Shown in pieces: positions 54,241 through 62,577 of a stretch of DNA of 64,000 bases. How positions within the stretch are numbered: position 1 is the first letter of the stretch; the number at the start of each line of letters is the position of its first letter. Under the pieces are notes generated by a model, which worked only from the letters and a program-made list of their open reading frames with translations, did no database searches and was not told the DNA's origin. The DNA comes from Promethearchaeia archaeon (GTDB lineage Archaea; Asgardarchaeota; Lokiarchaeia; Sigyniarchaeales; SOKP01), in NCBI GenBank assembly GCA_029856105.1, contig JAHQWH010000155.1, forward strand, positions 62,001-126,000, given 5' to 3'. The translations under genes and the position numbers were made by a program.

Positions 54241-54470
54241 ATATAGACTAGACTTGTCTAAATTTTTAAATTTTTCCTTACTTATTTTAGTTGTATGGAT
54301 AAACTTATAGTAGGAGACATCTAAACGTTCGAATAAATTAGAACCTTAAGGTTTAAAGCCTTTTTATACTTTCTTTTCTTACAACATTAAAATTTGTTTA
54401 ATCACATATTAGATTATTTTTAATTATTATTATCAAATCTAAATTTTTTAATTTTAACGGGTTAACATTT

Positions 54471-55649
54471 ATGTCTGAATCAAGAATCATAAAAAAGACT
54501 CCTGAAATGGAAGATTACGAAGAAGAAACGGGAAAATTAGCAATATGGAAAGGTAAGGTAAATAAAGATTTTAAGAAGTGGCAAATAAAGAAGCAAAAAG
54601 ATTCGATTAAAAAAGCAAAAACAGAAACGCTCTCATTATCTCGTCAAGAAAGAAAACAAGTAAAAACAGATTTGAAGCAACAAAAAGAAGTAGGGAAAGA
54701 TTACGAACATCTAATTGTTGTTGAAAATTTACACAAAACATATTTGCTAGGGACGACAGCAGTGGCAGCTCTCCGTGGCGTCGATTTAACAATTGATAAA
54801 GGCAATTTCATTGATATTATGGGTCCTTCTGGAAGTGGTAAGACAACTCTCTTGAATCTAATTGGTGGTCTTGACACTCCTACGAGAGGAAAAATCTTTT
54901 TAGAAGGTCGTAATATTTCTATGCTAAATGATAATGCTTTAGCAGAAATAAGAAGAGAACGAATAGGATTTGTCTTTCAATTTTATAATTTATTACCTCA
55001 GATGACATCTTTAGAAAATGTAATGGTTCCTTTACATTTTTCAGGTAAATTAAGTAAACGAGGAAAGAAAAAGAAAGCTTTGGATTTATTAGATCTTGTT
55101 GGTTTAGAAGAACGTTCACATCATACTCCTTCAGAATTAAGCGGCGGAGAACAACAAAGAGTAGCAATTGCGAGAGCTTTTGCTAACGACCCAGCCTTAG
55201 TAATTCTCGACGAACCGACCGGCGACTTAGATTCCAAGACCGGAATTATGATTTTGAACCTTATTAGAGATCTGAATAAAAAAGGAGCAACATTTATATC
55301 GGTATCTCACGATGCAGCAGTTTCTGAATTCGCTTCTAAAGTTTTTCACATGAGAGATGGAAAGTTAACCCATGAAGGTAAAATTGGAGGCTTGAAAGAA
55401 ACAGAAACCATGCAAATAAGAAGAAAACAAGAAGCCGAAATAAATAAAGAAAAATGTAAAAATTTGATTTTTAGATTTTTGTTCGCAAATCAGGGGAAAA
55501 ATAAGATTAATGTAAGCGATATTAAAGATTCTATTCCAAATCCAATTGTTATGAACTTACCAGAACATTTTAACGATATTTTGGCAGAATTATTACAAGA
55601 AAATAATATTAACGGAAATATTACAGGAGATATATTGTTCTTAAATTAA
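54471..55649 (+). CDS. MacB/LolD-type ABC transporter ATPase with N- and C-terminal extensions
   Basis: 392 residues; the core ATPase is about 225. Residues 1-80 form a charged, probably coiled-coil extension (KKWQIKKQKDSIKKAKTE). The core has LIVVENLHKTYLLG, Walker A GPSGSGKTT at about 118-126, the Q-loop FVFQFYNLLPQMTSLENVM, signature LSGGEQQRV and Walker B LVILDEPTGDLDS. A C-terminal domain of about 70 residues follows (INVSDIKDSIPNPIVMNLPE). The permease gene starts 53 bp downstream. Together they form a mechanotransmission-type (MacB/FtsX) ABC system rather than a classical exporter. Confidence 0.92.
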   Translation: MSESRIIKKTPEMEDYEEETGKLAIWKGKVNKDFKKWQIKKQKDSIKKAKTETLSLSRQERKQVKTDLKQQKEVGKDYEHLIVVENLHKTYLLGTTAVAALRGVDLTIDKGNFIDIMGPSGSGKTTLLNLIGGLDTPTRGKIFLEGRNISMLNDNALAEIRRERIGFVFQFYNLLPQMTSLENVMVPLHFSGKLSKRGKKKKALDLLDLVGLEERSHHTPSELSGGEQQRVAIARAFANDPALVILDEPTGDLDSKTGIMILNLIRDLNKKGATFISVSHDAAVSEFASKVFHMRDGKLTHEGKIGGLKETETMQIRRKQEAEINKEKCKNLIFRFLFANQGKNKINVSDIKDSIPNPIVMNLPEHFNDILAELLQENNINGNITGDILFLN

Positions 55650-55702
55650 AGTAATTCATCTATATGAATATTTAATACAAATATAGAAATTTTTTAGTTC
55701 AA

Positions 55703-58693
55703 ATGCCCAATATTAGATTAGTATTTAAATACGCATTTAAAGACCTTTTACGTCATAAAGTTAGAACTTCATTAGGTATAATCGGGGTAATGATTTCTGT
55801 AGGACTTTTAGCATTAGTTCTATTTTTATCTGATTCTATTTCTGTAACATTTGTTGATTACCTTAGTATAGACGCGGGTCAGCAGGACTTTAATATCCGC
55901 GTAAGACATTACAATGGTGAGCCCAGTAATCGTTCTAATTATTTTGATTATCAACCATTAGTAGAAACAATACAAAACGATTTGGATGAAATCGGAGGCT
56001 TCATACCAAGAATGAGCTTATGGGGTAATGTAAACGTTTCTAAAGGGTTCGAAACTCAAGAATTGTTTAATGAAAGAGTAGGAGTATCTATCTCAGGAAT
56101 AAATTTTACTTTGGAAAATAAACTGAGATTTGGTAGTTTTGTTAAACCCGGTTTAAACGAATTGTTAGATTTATCGAATCTACCCTTATATCACTGCGCT
56201 ATTTATTCTGGTTTCAACGATGATATCAAATACGCGGAAAACGATACAATTGAAATAAGGATGGGTTTGTGGCATGGTGATGAATATTTATACAGAGTTC
56301 AAAATTTTACAATTGATAGGATTTTTGATTTTCAATTAAAATGGCCAATAGGTTACGAAAATAGACCATTAATAGTTGTTGATATTAACACGCTTTATGA
56401 CCTTTTTGGTAATGAAAAGTTTAATGGAAAATGTAATGAATTAATTCTTACATTAAAAAAAGGTCTAAACTTGTATGACGCAAGAGATATTGAGGGTTCT
56501 GAAAACATAGTGAAAGACTTAGCTGGTGAAATCCAACTTTTAATCGGAATTAATGAATATAACATCGATCTACCCAAATTAAATATATTAGGTTTTTCAG
56601 AATATTTGAGCGTTGGAATCACGATAATCTTTGTTTTTGTATCAATGATCTCGATGTTGATATCAGGAGTGTTAATCAACGGAATACTTAAAACATCTGT
56701 AGAAGAACGAATAAGAGAGTTCGGAATCTTTAGGACCTTAGGTGCTACTAAGAAATATAATCTGATAATAGTATTAGTTCAAGGAATGATCCTATGTAAT
56801 TTTGGAACGATATTAGGTATTATTTTTGCCCAACTGGCAACTCAATACGTAGTGCTCCCTATCGCGGGGGCTGTAGTGGCAGAATCCATACCTGGTTTAG
56901 CAGGCAATTTATCGTTTTCTATTACATTTTTGTCTATATTATTTTCATATATTATAGGAGTAAGTGTTGGGCTTATAGTAAGCATCTCTCCAGCGTTAAA
57001 AGTAATGAAACTTCAATTAATTGAGTCAATTCATCCATATCGTAAGGAAGATGTGTTATATAGGCTTCGAAAAAAGGCTCCTGTAAATTATAAATTATTA
57101 GTAGTTGGTATTATCTTAGCTGCTAACGGTGCTTTTGTTCTTTTTGTTATTCCAAGAATAATGACAACTGGAGATTTTGCGCTAATGTCAGGTGTATTAA
57201 TAGCTCTCCTTATACTGTTTTTAATCGGAATGACACTAGCTGGACTAGGATTATTACCTTTAATTTTAAGATTTTTTATTGAGTTTTTTCACATGTTTAA
57301 TAAAAAACTAGCACCAGTGTATAAAATATTCATATTTAGATATGCGAGGAGAAATTCGAGCACAATTGTTACTTTTGCTTTTACTTTTTCTTTCGTGATA
57401 TTTACGGCAGGGGCATTTAGTTTTTTGTCGAGTCAAACAGTGCTAGGTGCAAATCTTAGCTATGGTGCCGATTTAGTGATAGAAACGCAAGGTTGGTCCG
57501 AGGCGGAAGAAGTAGAAGAGTTTGGTTTTGGAGGTATGGGTGGTGACTTAACAAGTATTTCAATTAACGAGCTTAAAAGTAGTCAAGATAATGGATATTC
57601 TGTAGATCCAAACAGAATCTTAACAAGCGACTTTAAATTTGAATTGCTAAAAATAGAGGGCATAGAAAGAGTATCTACGGTAATCGCAAGCCCTTTCCAT
57701 TTGACGCAAATTTACTCAGAAGAAGGTAAAGAATTCACAGCAGAGATTGGAGATTACGCAGGTTTATCCGGTCATGAAATTAGTTTAATAGGAATTGATG
57801 AAGTATATCCTTCTACAATTAAAACTGAATTTATAGAATTTACTCAAGGTGATCTTTTATCGTCTTTTGAACAACTTTTTGAGGAACAAGAGGCATATAC
57901 ATGCATCATTTCCGAAGGTATTTCTGTAAGTTTAGATATGCATTTAGGCGACATTGTACGAATGGTAATTCAACTCGGCGACGAATCTGAGATATATCCG
58001 TTTAAAGTAGTTGGTATAGCAGCCGTTATGCCAGGTTTTTTTGCGGAATTTGGCAGATCAAGCGCATCGGCACATATGGGAGGAGTTATGATTTCACAAG
58101 ATGTTTATATGAATATTATGGATATCCCTCCTATCCCGTATTTAGATAAAGTATTTATTAAACTCAACTTAGATACTCGAAGTTTTTCAATTAAAAGCCA
58201 ATTAGAAATAGAGAACGAACAAAATTATGATTTTGATGTTATTAGCTTACAACAAGAGGTTACACAACAACAATTATTTTTCACGATTATAGATGTATTT
58301 TTTACGATAACTTTAGACGCAACGATAGTAATATGCCTTTTTGGATTGCTCTCATCTTCTTATTCTACAATAATAGAAAGAAAAAAGGAAATTGGAATCA
58401 TCAGAACCTTAGGGTTGAAAGGAAAGGAAATAACTAAACTGTTTACTATCGAATCATTAATTATAATGTTGAGTAGTGGAACGGTAGGCGTCATTGTGGG
58501 ATGGACAACCGGATTATTATTAACTACATCAATGAATTTGATGAGCGATTTGCCAAATATCCCCATTTTTCCGTTATCAGATATGATAGCAATTTTTACG
58601 ATTTCAATTATATTTACTTTAGTTGGATTAAAAATATTATTAAGAAAATCCCGGAAAAAGAAAATTGTTGATATTTACAGAGAAACTATGTAA
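55703..58693 (+). CDS. Large FtsX-type ABC permease
   Basis: 996 residues. The N-terminal helix follows FKDLLRHKVRTSLGIIGVMISVGLL, the MacB/FtsX hallmark. An extracellular domain of about 240 residues precedes the first FtsX core (about 300-450, with ERIREFGIFRTLGATKKYN). Further helices at about 470-560, a second extracellular domain (about 585-850) and a final FtsX core (ERKKEIGIIRTLGLKGKEI) follow. So two permease repeats are fused in one chain. It works with the preceding ATPase. The surface protein and protease encoded next may be its clients. Confidence 0.9.
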   Translation: MPNIRLVFKYAFKDLLRHKVRTSLGIIGVMISVGLLALVLFLSDSISVTFVDYLSIDAGQQDFNIRVRHYNGEPSNRSNYFDYQPLVETIQNDLDEIGGFIPRMSLWGNVNVSKGFETQELFNERVGVSISGINFTLENKLRFGSFVKPGLNELLDLSNLPLYHCAIYSGFNDDIKYAENDTIEIRMGLWHGDEYLYRVQNFTIDRIFDFQLKWPIGYENRPLIVVDINTLYDLFGNEKFNGKCNELILTLKKGLNLYDARDIEGSENIVKDLAGEIQLLIGINEYNIDLPKLNILGFSEYLSVGITIIFVFVSMISMLISGVLINGILKTSVEERIREFGIFRTLGATKKYNLIIVLVQGMILCNFGTILGIIFAQLATQYVVLPIAGAVVAESIPGLAGNLSFSITFLSILFSYIIGVSVGLIVSISPALKVMKLQLIESIHPYRKEDVLYRLRKKAPVNYKLLVVGIILAANGAFVLFVIPRIMTTGDFALMSGVLIALLILFLIGMTLAGLGLLPLILRFFIEFFHMFNKKLAPVYKIFIFRYARRNSSTIVTFAFTFSFVIFTAGAFSFLSSQTVLGANLSYGADLVIETQGWSEAEEVEEFGFGGMGGDLTSISINELKSSQDNGYSVDPNRILTSDFKFELLKIEGIERVSTVIASPFHLTQIYSEEGKEFTAEIGDYAGLSGHEISLIGIDEVYPSTIKTEFIEFTQGDLLSSFEQLFEEQEAYTCIISEGISVSLDMHLGDIVRMVIQLGDESEIYPFKVVGIAAVMPGFFAEFGRSSASAHMGGVMISQDVYMNIMDIPPIPYLDKVFIKLNLDTRSFSIKSQLEIENEQNYDFDVISLQQEVTQQQLFFTIIDVFFTITLDATIVICLFGLLSSSYSTIIERKKEIGIIRTLGLKGKEITKLFTIESLIIMLSSGTVGVIVGWTTGLLLTTSMNLMSDLPNIPIFPLSDMIAIFTISIIFTLVGLKILLRKSRKKKIVDIYRETM

Positions 58694-58710
58694 GGAGGAT
58701 TAGAAAAAAC

Positions 58711-61700
58711 TTGAGAAGATTTAAAAAAATAATAGTTTTTGTAATAATTCTGAGTTTTCTTTCTACTCCGCTTTATAGAAATTTTAAGAAAGAAGTCATT
58801 GCTCCTAAAATAGAAAATGACGATGGGTTTAAATGGGATTTAATAAATCCGTCTGACATCGCAGGAACAGATCTTTATGCTGAGCAGATTAATGCGTTTG
58901 TCGCGGGTAACAAGTCTATCATAAAGCAGTCCCTTTTTACTAATGATACTAGTATTTTGCCCCGTTTTGATACTAGAGACCCCGCATTTTATAAATGCAA
59001 TGTTCTCTTTAGTGCATCGAATGGAATTACGCCTGAAATTTTTCCACGCGTTCTTAACGAAGATGGTTTTAATAGGCAATACGAAATGACTTTCAACAGT
59101 TTTTCTGGATTCCTTTATTACGACGAAGAAATAAACGAAGATGACGTTAAACTAAGGGCAGATAGAGCTCTCGAAATCATAAAAAGAAAGTTTGAAATTG
59201 ATCTCATAATGGTTAACGTATCTAATCCATACCTTTTTCCTTTTGTTGGTTATTATCCCGATTGGGACAATTATTTTCACGAAATCACTACAAATCTCCC
59301 TATGGACGGGTATTGGAAAGCGTTAGATGTTGAACGCTTAACATCTGAAGAATATATAAATAGTCAGCATTTATCCTCGACATTTTTTTTAGTAAATTCT
59401 TTGGATTTATTAGATAAAGATATAACCGAATCAATAGATCAAGTTAATTTTAACATCGATTCTCTCGATTTAACATACTTAGAAAATCTTGAAGATTCTG
59501 GAGGTTTTGCTGATATGTTTAGCGGTTTAACTTTATCAAACGAATCCCATTACACAAGTTTAATGGTACAATACGAAGGTTTAAGTGAGGGTATTAAAAA
59601 TATTGGCGAAAATGAGTATAAATTTAATCTATGGGACGCTTTGGGTTATCAAGGAGAACCGCTTCAACCAAGTGAAAAAATATTTATAGCATTAACGGGA
59701 GCCTTTATGAGCGAAATAGATATTAATATTTTTTGCACCGAAATAGTAGATGAAACACCTAAATATTTCACCTTTTACGATTTTTTGTTAGAACAAATAG
59801 CTTTATTGTCGTTCTATGCGGATGTTGATTTCGACGTTCAAACCTTAAAGGATTATTCATTTGAATTAATTTGGGTCGATGAAAAAGGATTTAAACATAA
59901 TTATGTCAATCCTGTAAATTTAAATGACCCTACTGATTATATAAATTTTTTACATCAACTTGGATGGCAAGGTTTGCCAGGGATTCCTACGGGAATATTG
60001 AATCCTATCGAAGATTTTGTAATTACATATAAAGTTTCGAATTCAGAACCAAATTTACTTATTACTAAAGATTTAATTGGGGAAAACGCATCATTTGGAG
60101 TTTATAATACTTTTTCTTTTAATATAACGGCAAAAAATGTAGGAAACGAAACCGCGTGGGGCGTTCCTACTCCAATCCCAATAGAATTAGATGACGCATT
60201 TTCAATAATTGTAGGACCAATCGGTGTAATTTTAGGGCTTGACGAAGACCTTAAAGATGCTATTTGGGAGGTGGCAAGAATTGAATATTCCGGTCAATAT
60301 GATTCATTAGAAGATTTTTTTAATTTTGACGAGGACCCTCGGATGTTTTATTTTGATACCACTGGAGCCGGTTTAATTGATACATATTATCCAAACATTA
60401 GTAATATCTCTGAACTTCTACCATATAACGAAAACATGAACCATGTGATTGATCTAATAGTAATTGGTAATCCACAATTGATATCTTCTTTAGAAACAAT
60501 AGGACTGCCTTCAGATTCTCTAAAAGAAACTTTCACTAATAATGAAAGTATTTGGAACGATGATAATTGGAAATTAGAACCAAATGAGATAATTTCCTAT
60601 ACTTTTGACAATTTTTCCATTGAAGGATTTGACACTTTTTCTCAATTTTACAAGTACAATTTCACGATGAAAGAAACATTTCCAGAATTACCCTCATTAA
60701 TTTCAGGTGTTTCGATCGAAGAAACTTCGCCTCAAATGGCATTGGCTAATGACGAAGAAGACTGGATTATCGAATCAGAAGAAAAATATGTAGACCAACA
60801 TGAAATTGAGATTCAATTTCTTTTTGAGAATACAACAAATATAGATTTAATTAACAATTCTCTAGATAGAGTTTCAATAATAATCAACTTCACAGATCCT
60901 AACAATGTTTTGGAATTTGAAGTTTTTAATTTTTCTACAGAAGAATTTCAACAGATATCCGAGTTTTTGACATCAACAGATAATAATAAATCAACGTTTT
61001 CATTTGTTAAAAATCAAGGAACATTAGATTGGTTGTTTGATCCTACAGCGAGAGATAATCATACAATCTTATTAAAAATAAAAGGAATTAGTACAAGCCT
61101 TTTTAATATTTCAATTAATGACTTAGATGTAGAGCTTTATTATAGGGATGTTAATGAATATAAGGTTTTAGGATCGAGAGTCATCTATACTTCGCTAAGT
61201 GGAATAGTTGAGTACATAAGGACCTCGAATTCAATATCTCTAAGCACTTATGATATGGCTTCGATTGTTTCCTATTCTTATTTAACCAATTATAGCACAA
61301 AAGTGGGAGATATTAATAACCTTACATTAGTTTTTAGAAACATAGGTTCTGATTTTGCTGAAAACATTAACATTTCAATATTAATTCCGGGCATAATTTA
61401 CGATCCAATCAACTTTACTATTGCGGAAAATTACCTAAAATATAATATAGATGAACTTGCTCCTTACACCGAAAAGCAAGTAAGTTTTTCTTTTTACGTT
61501 CCAAATTCTGCAATAATTGGCAGTACAAATATTAGTTATAGTACCCCAGAACATATCCAAAATTTAAATTCAACTATTTTAGAAACGCATCCAAATCACG
61601 TCTATTTTTCCGCCCCCATTGATTATTTAACTCGTTTTCCCTATATTAAAACAATAGATATTTATTTTAATGCTTCGAATCTTGTTCCCTCTATAGGGGA

Positions 61701-62577
61701 AGAAATAAATTTGTCCGTTCACATTAAAAACAACGGTCTTGAAGGATTCAACATTCAAAACTTAACTATTTCAATGAACGATCAGTTTGGGGATTTAGCA
61801 CGAATTGATAATGAAACTGTAAACATAGCGGAGATAGGATATAATGAAATTAAATCCTTTAATATAACCCTAATCAAAAGCGATTGGAAAGGGTATTTTT
61901 ATCCTTCCATTAATTATGTGGAGGTTTCGGAAAATAATTTGATTCAAATTGCTTCTTCAGAACCATTAATATTAGGGAAAATTAATATTTCTATTATTAA
62001 ATCAGTTGATAAGAACCAAGTTGAAATTGGGGATATTATAACTGTCGAACTTAATGTTAAAAATGTTGGAACAATTTGTGCTAAAAATGTTAGCATTAAC
62101 GACATTATTAGCTTCATAGAAATTGACTTCAACTTAATAAGTGGTAGTCTTATTAACACAATCTCTTGTTTGCAACCAGGAGATAATATGACATTTTCAT
62201 ATAAAATTCAAGCTATAACTCAAACCTTATTAAAGTTAAAACCTGCCAGTGTTGAGTATTATTACCTATTGAAGATCAAGGATGCATCTAATTTAGTTGA
62301 AATTAAAGTAATAATTCCAGAAACAATTCAAGTCTTTTTTATTTTAGGTCCAATGTTAATTTCTTTATCAGTTTTAACCATTTTCCTTTGGAAAACTAAA
62401 AAATATAAAGTCAAAAAATATGAGCTTCAACGGAACGAACTATTGCTTTTCAAAGTTTCTGGCAGTATTACCGTTCTAAAAATTGAGAATACTTTAAGAG
62501 ATAGATTTAATTCAATTTCTAAGGCTCAAAGTGAAAAAATTATAGAAAAAGAAAATGGAGGTGAATCCATTAGCTGA
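58711..62577 (+). CDS. Large secreted, C-terminally anchored surface protein
   Basis: 1288 residues, TTG start 9 bp after AAGGAGGA. The signal/anchor is RRFKKIIVFVIILSFLSTPL. The bulk is extracellular, Asn/Ser/Thr-rich with many N-x-S/T sequons. Residues 490-530 and the C-terminal third contain CARDB/DUF11-like beta-sandwich units: INNLTLVFRNIGSDFAENINIS, EINLSVHIKNNGLEGFNI and DIITVELNVKNVGTICAKNV. A C-terminal helix (VFFILGPMLISLSVLTIFLW at about 1206-1225) and a basic cytosolic tail anchor it. The downstream protease start overlaps its stop (CTGA). It looks like the substrate or scaffold of the upstream ABC unit. No known family for the N-terminal 450 residues. Confidence 0.8.
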   Translation: MRRFKKIIVFVIILSFLSTPLYRNFKKEVIAPKIENDDGFKWDLINPSDIAGTDLYAEQINAFVAGNKSIIKQSLFTNDTSILPRFDTRDPAFYKCNVLFSASNGITPEIFPRVLNEDGFNRQYEMTFNSFSGFLYYDEEINEDDVKLRADRALEIIKRKFEIDLIMVNVSNPYLFPFVGYYPDWDNYFHEITTNLPMDGYWKALDVERLTSEEYINSQHLSSTFFLVNSLDLLDKDITESIDQVNFNIDSLDLTYLENLEDSGGFADMFSGLTLSNESHYTSLMVQYEGLSEGIKNIGENEYKFNLWDALGYQGEPLQPSEKIFIALTGAFMSEIDINIFCTEIVDETPKYFTFYDFLLEQIALLSFYADVDFDVQTLKDYSFELIWVDEKGFKHNYVNPVNLNDPTDYINFLHQLGWQGLPGIPTGILNPIEDFVITYKVSNSEPNLLITKDLIGENASFGVYNTFSFNITAKNVGNETAWGVPTPIPIELDDAFSIIVGPIGVILGLDEDLKDAIWEVARIEYSGQYDSLEDFFNFDEDPRMFYFDTTGAGLIDTYYPNISNISELLPYNENMNHVIDLIVIGNPQLISSLETIGLPSDSLKETFTNNESIWNDDNWKLEPNEIISYTFDNFSIEGFDTFSQFYKYNFTMKETFPELPSLISGVSIEETSPQMALANDEEDWIIESEEKYVDQHEIEIQFLFENTTNIDLINNSLDRVSIIINFTDPNNVLEFEVFNFSTEEFQQISEFLTSTDNNKSTFSFVKNQGTLDWLFDPTARDNHTILLKIKGISTSLFNISINDLDVELYYRDVNEYKVLGSRVIYTSLSGIVEYIRTSNSISLSTYDMASIVSYSYLTNYSTKVGDINNLTLVFRNIGSDFAENINISILIPGIIYDPINFTIAENYLKYNIDELAPYTEKQVSFSFYVPNSAIIGSTNISYSTPEHIQNLNSTILETHPNHVYFSAPIDYLTRFPYIKTIDIYFNASNLVPSIGEEINLSVHIKNNGLEGFNIQNLTISMNDQFGDLARIDNETVNIAEIGYNEIKSFNITLIKSDWKGYFYPSINYVEVSENNLIQIASSEPLILGKINISIIKSVDKNQVEIGDIITVELNVKNVGTICAKNVSINDIISFIEIDFNLISGSLINTISCLQPGDNMTFSYKIQAITQTLLKLKPASVEYYYLLKIKDASNLVEIKVIIPETIQVFFILGPMLISLSVLTIFLWKTKKYKVKKYELQRNELLLFKVSGSITVLKIENTLRDRFNSISKAQSEKIIEKENGGESIS

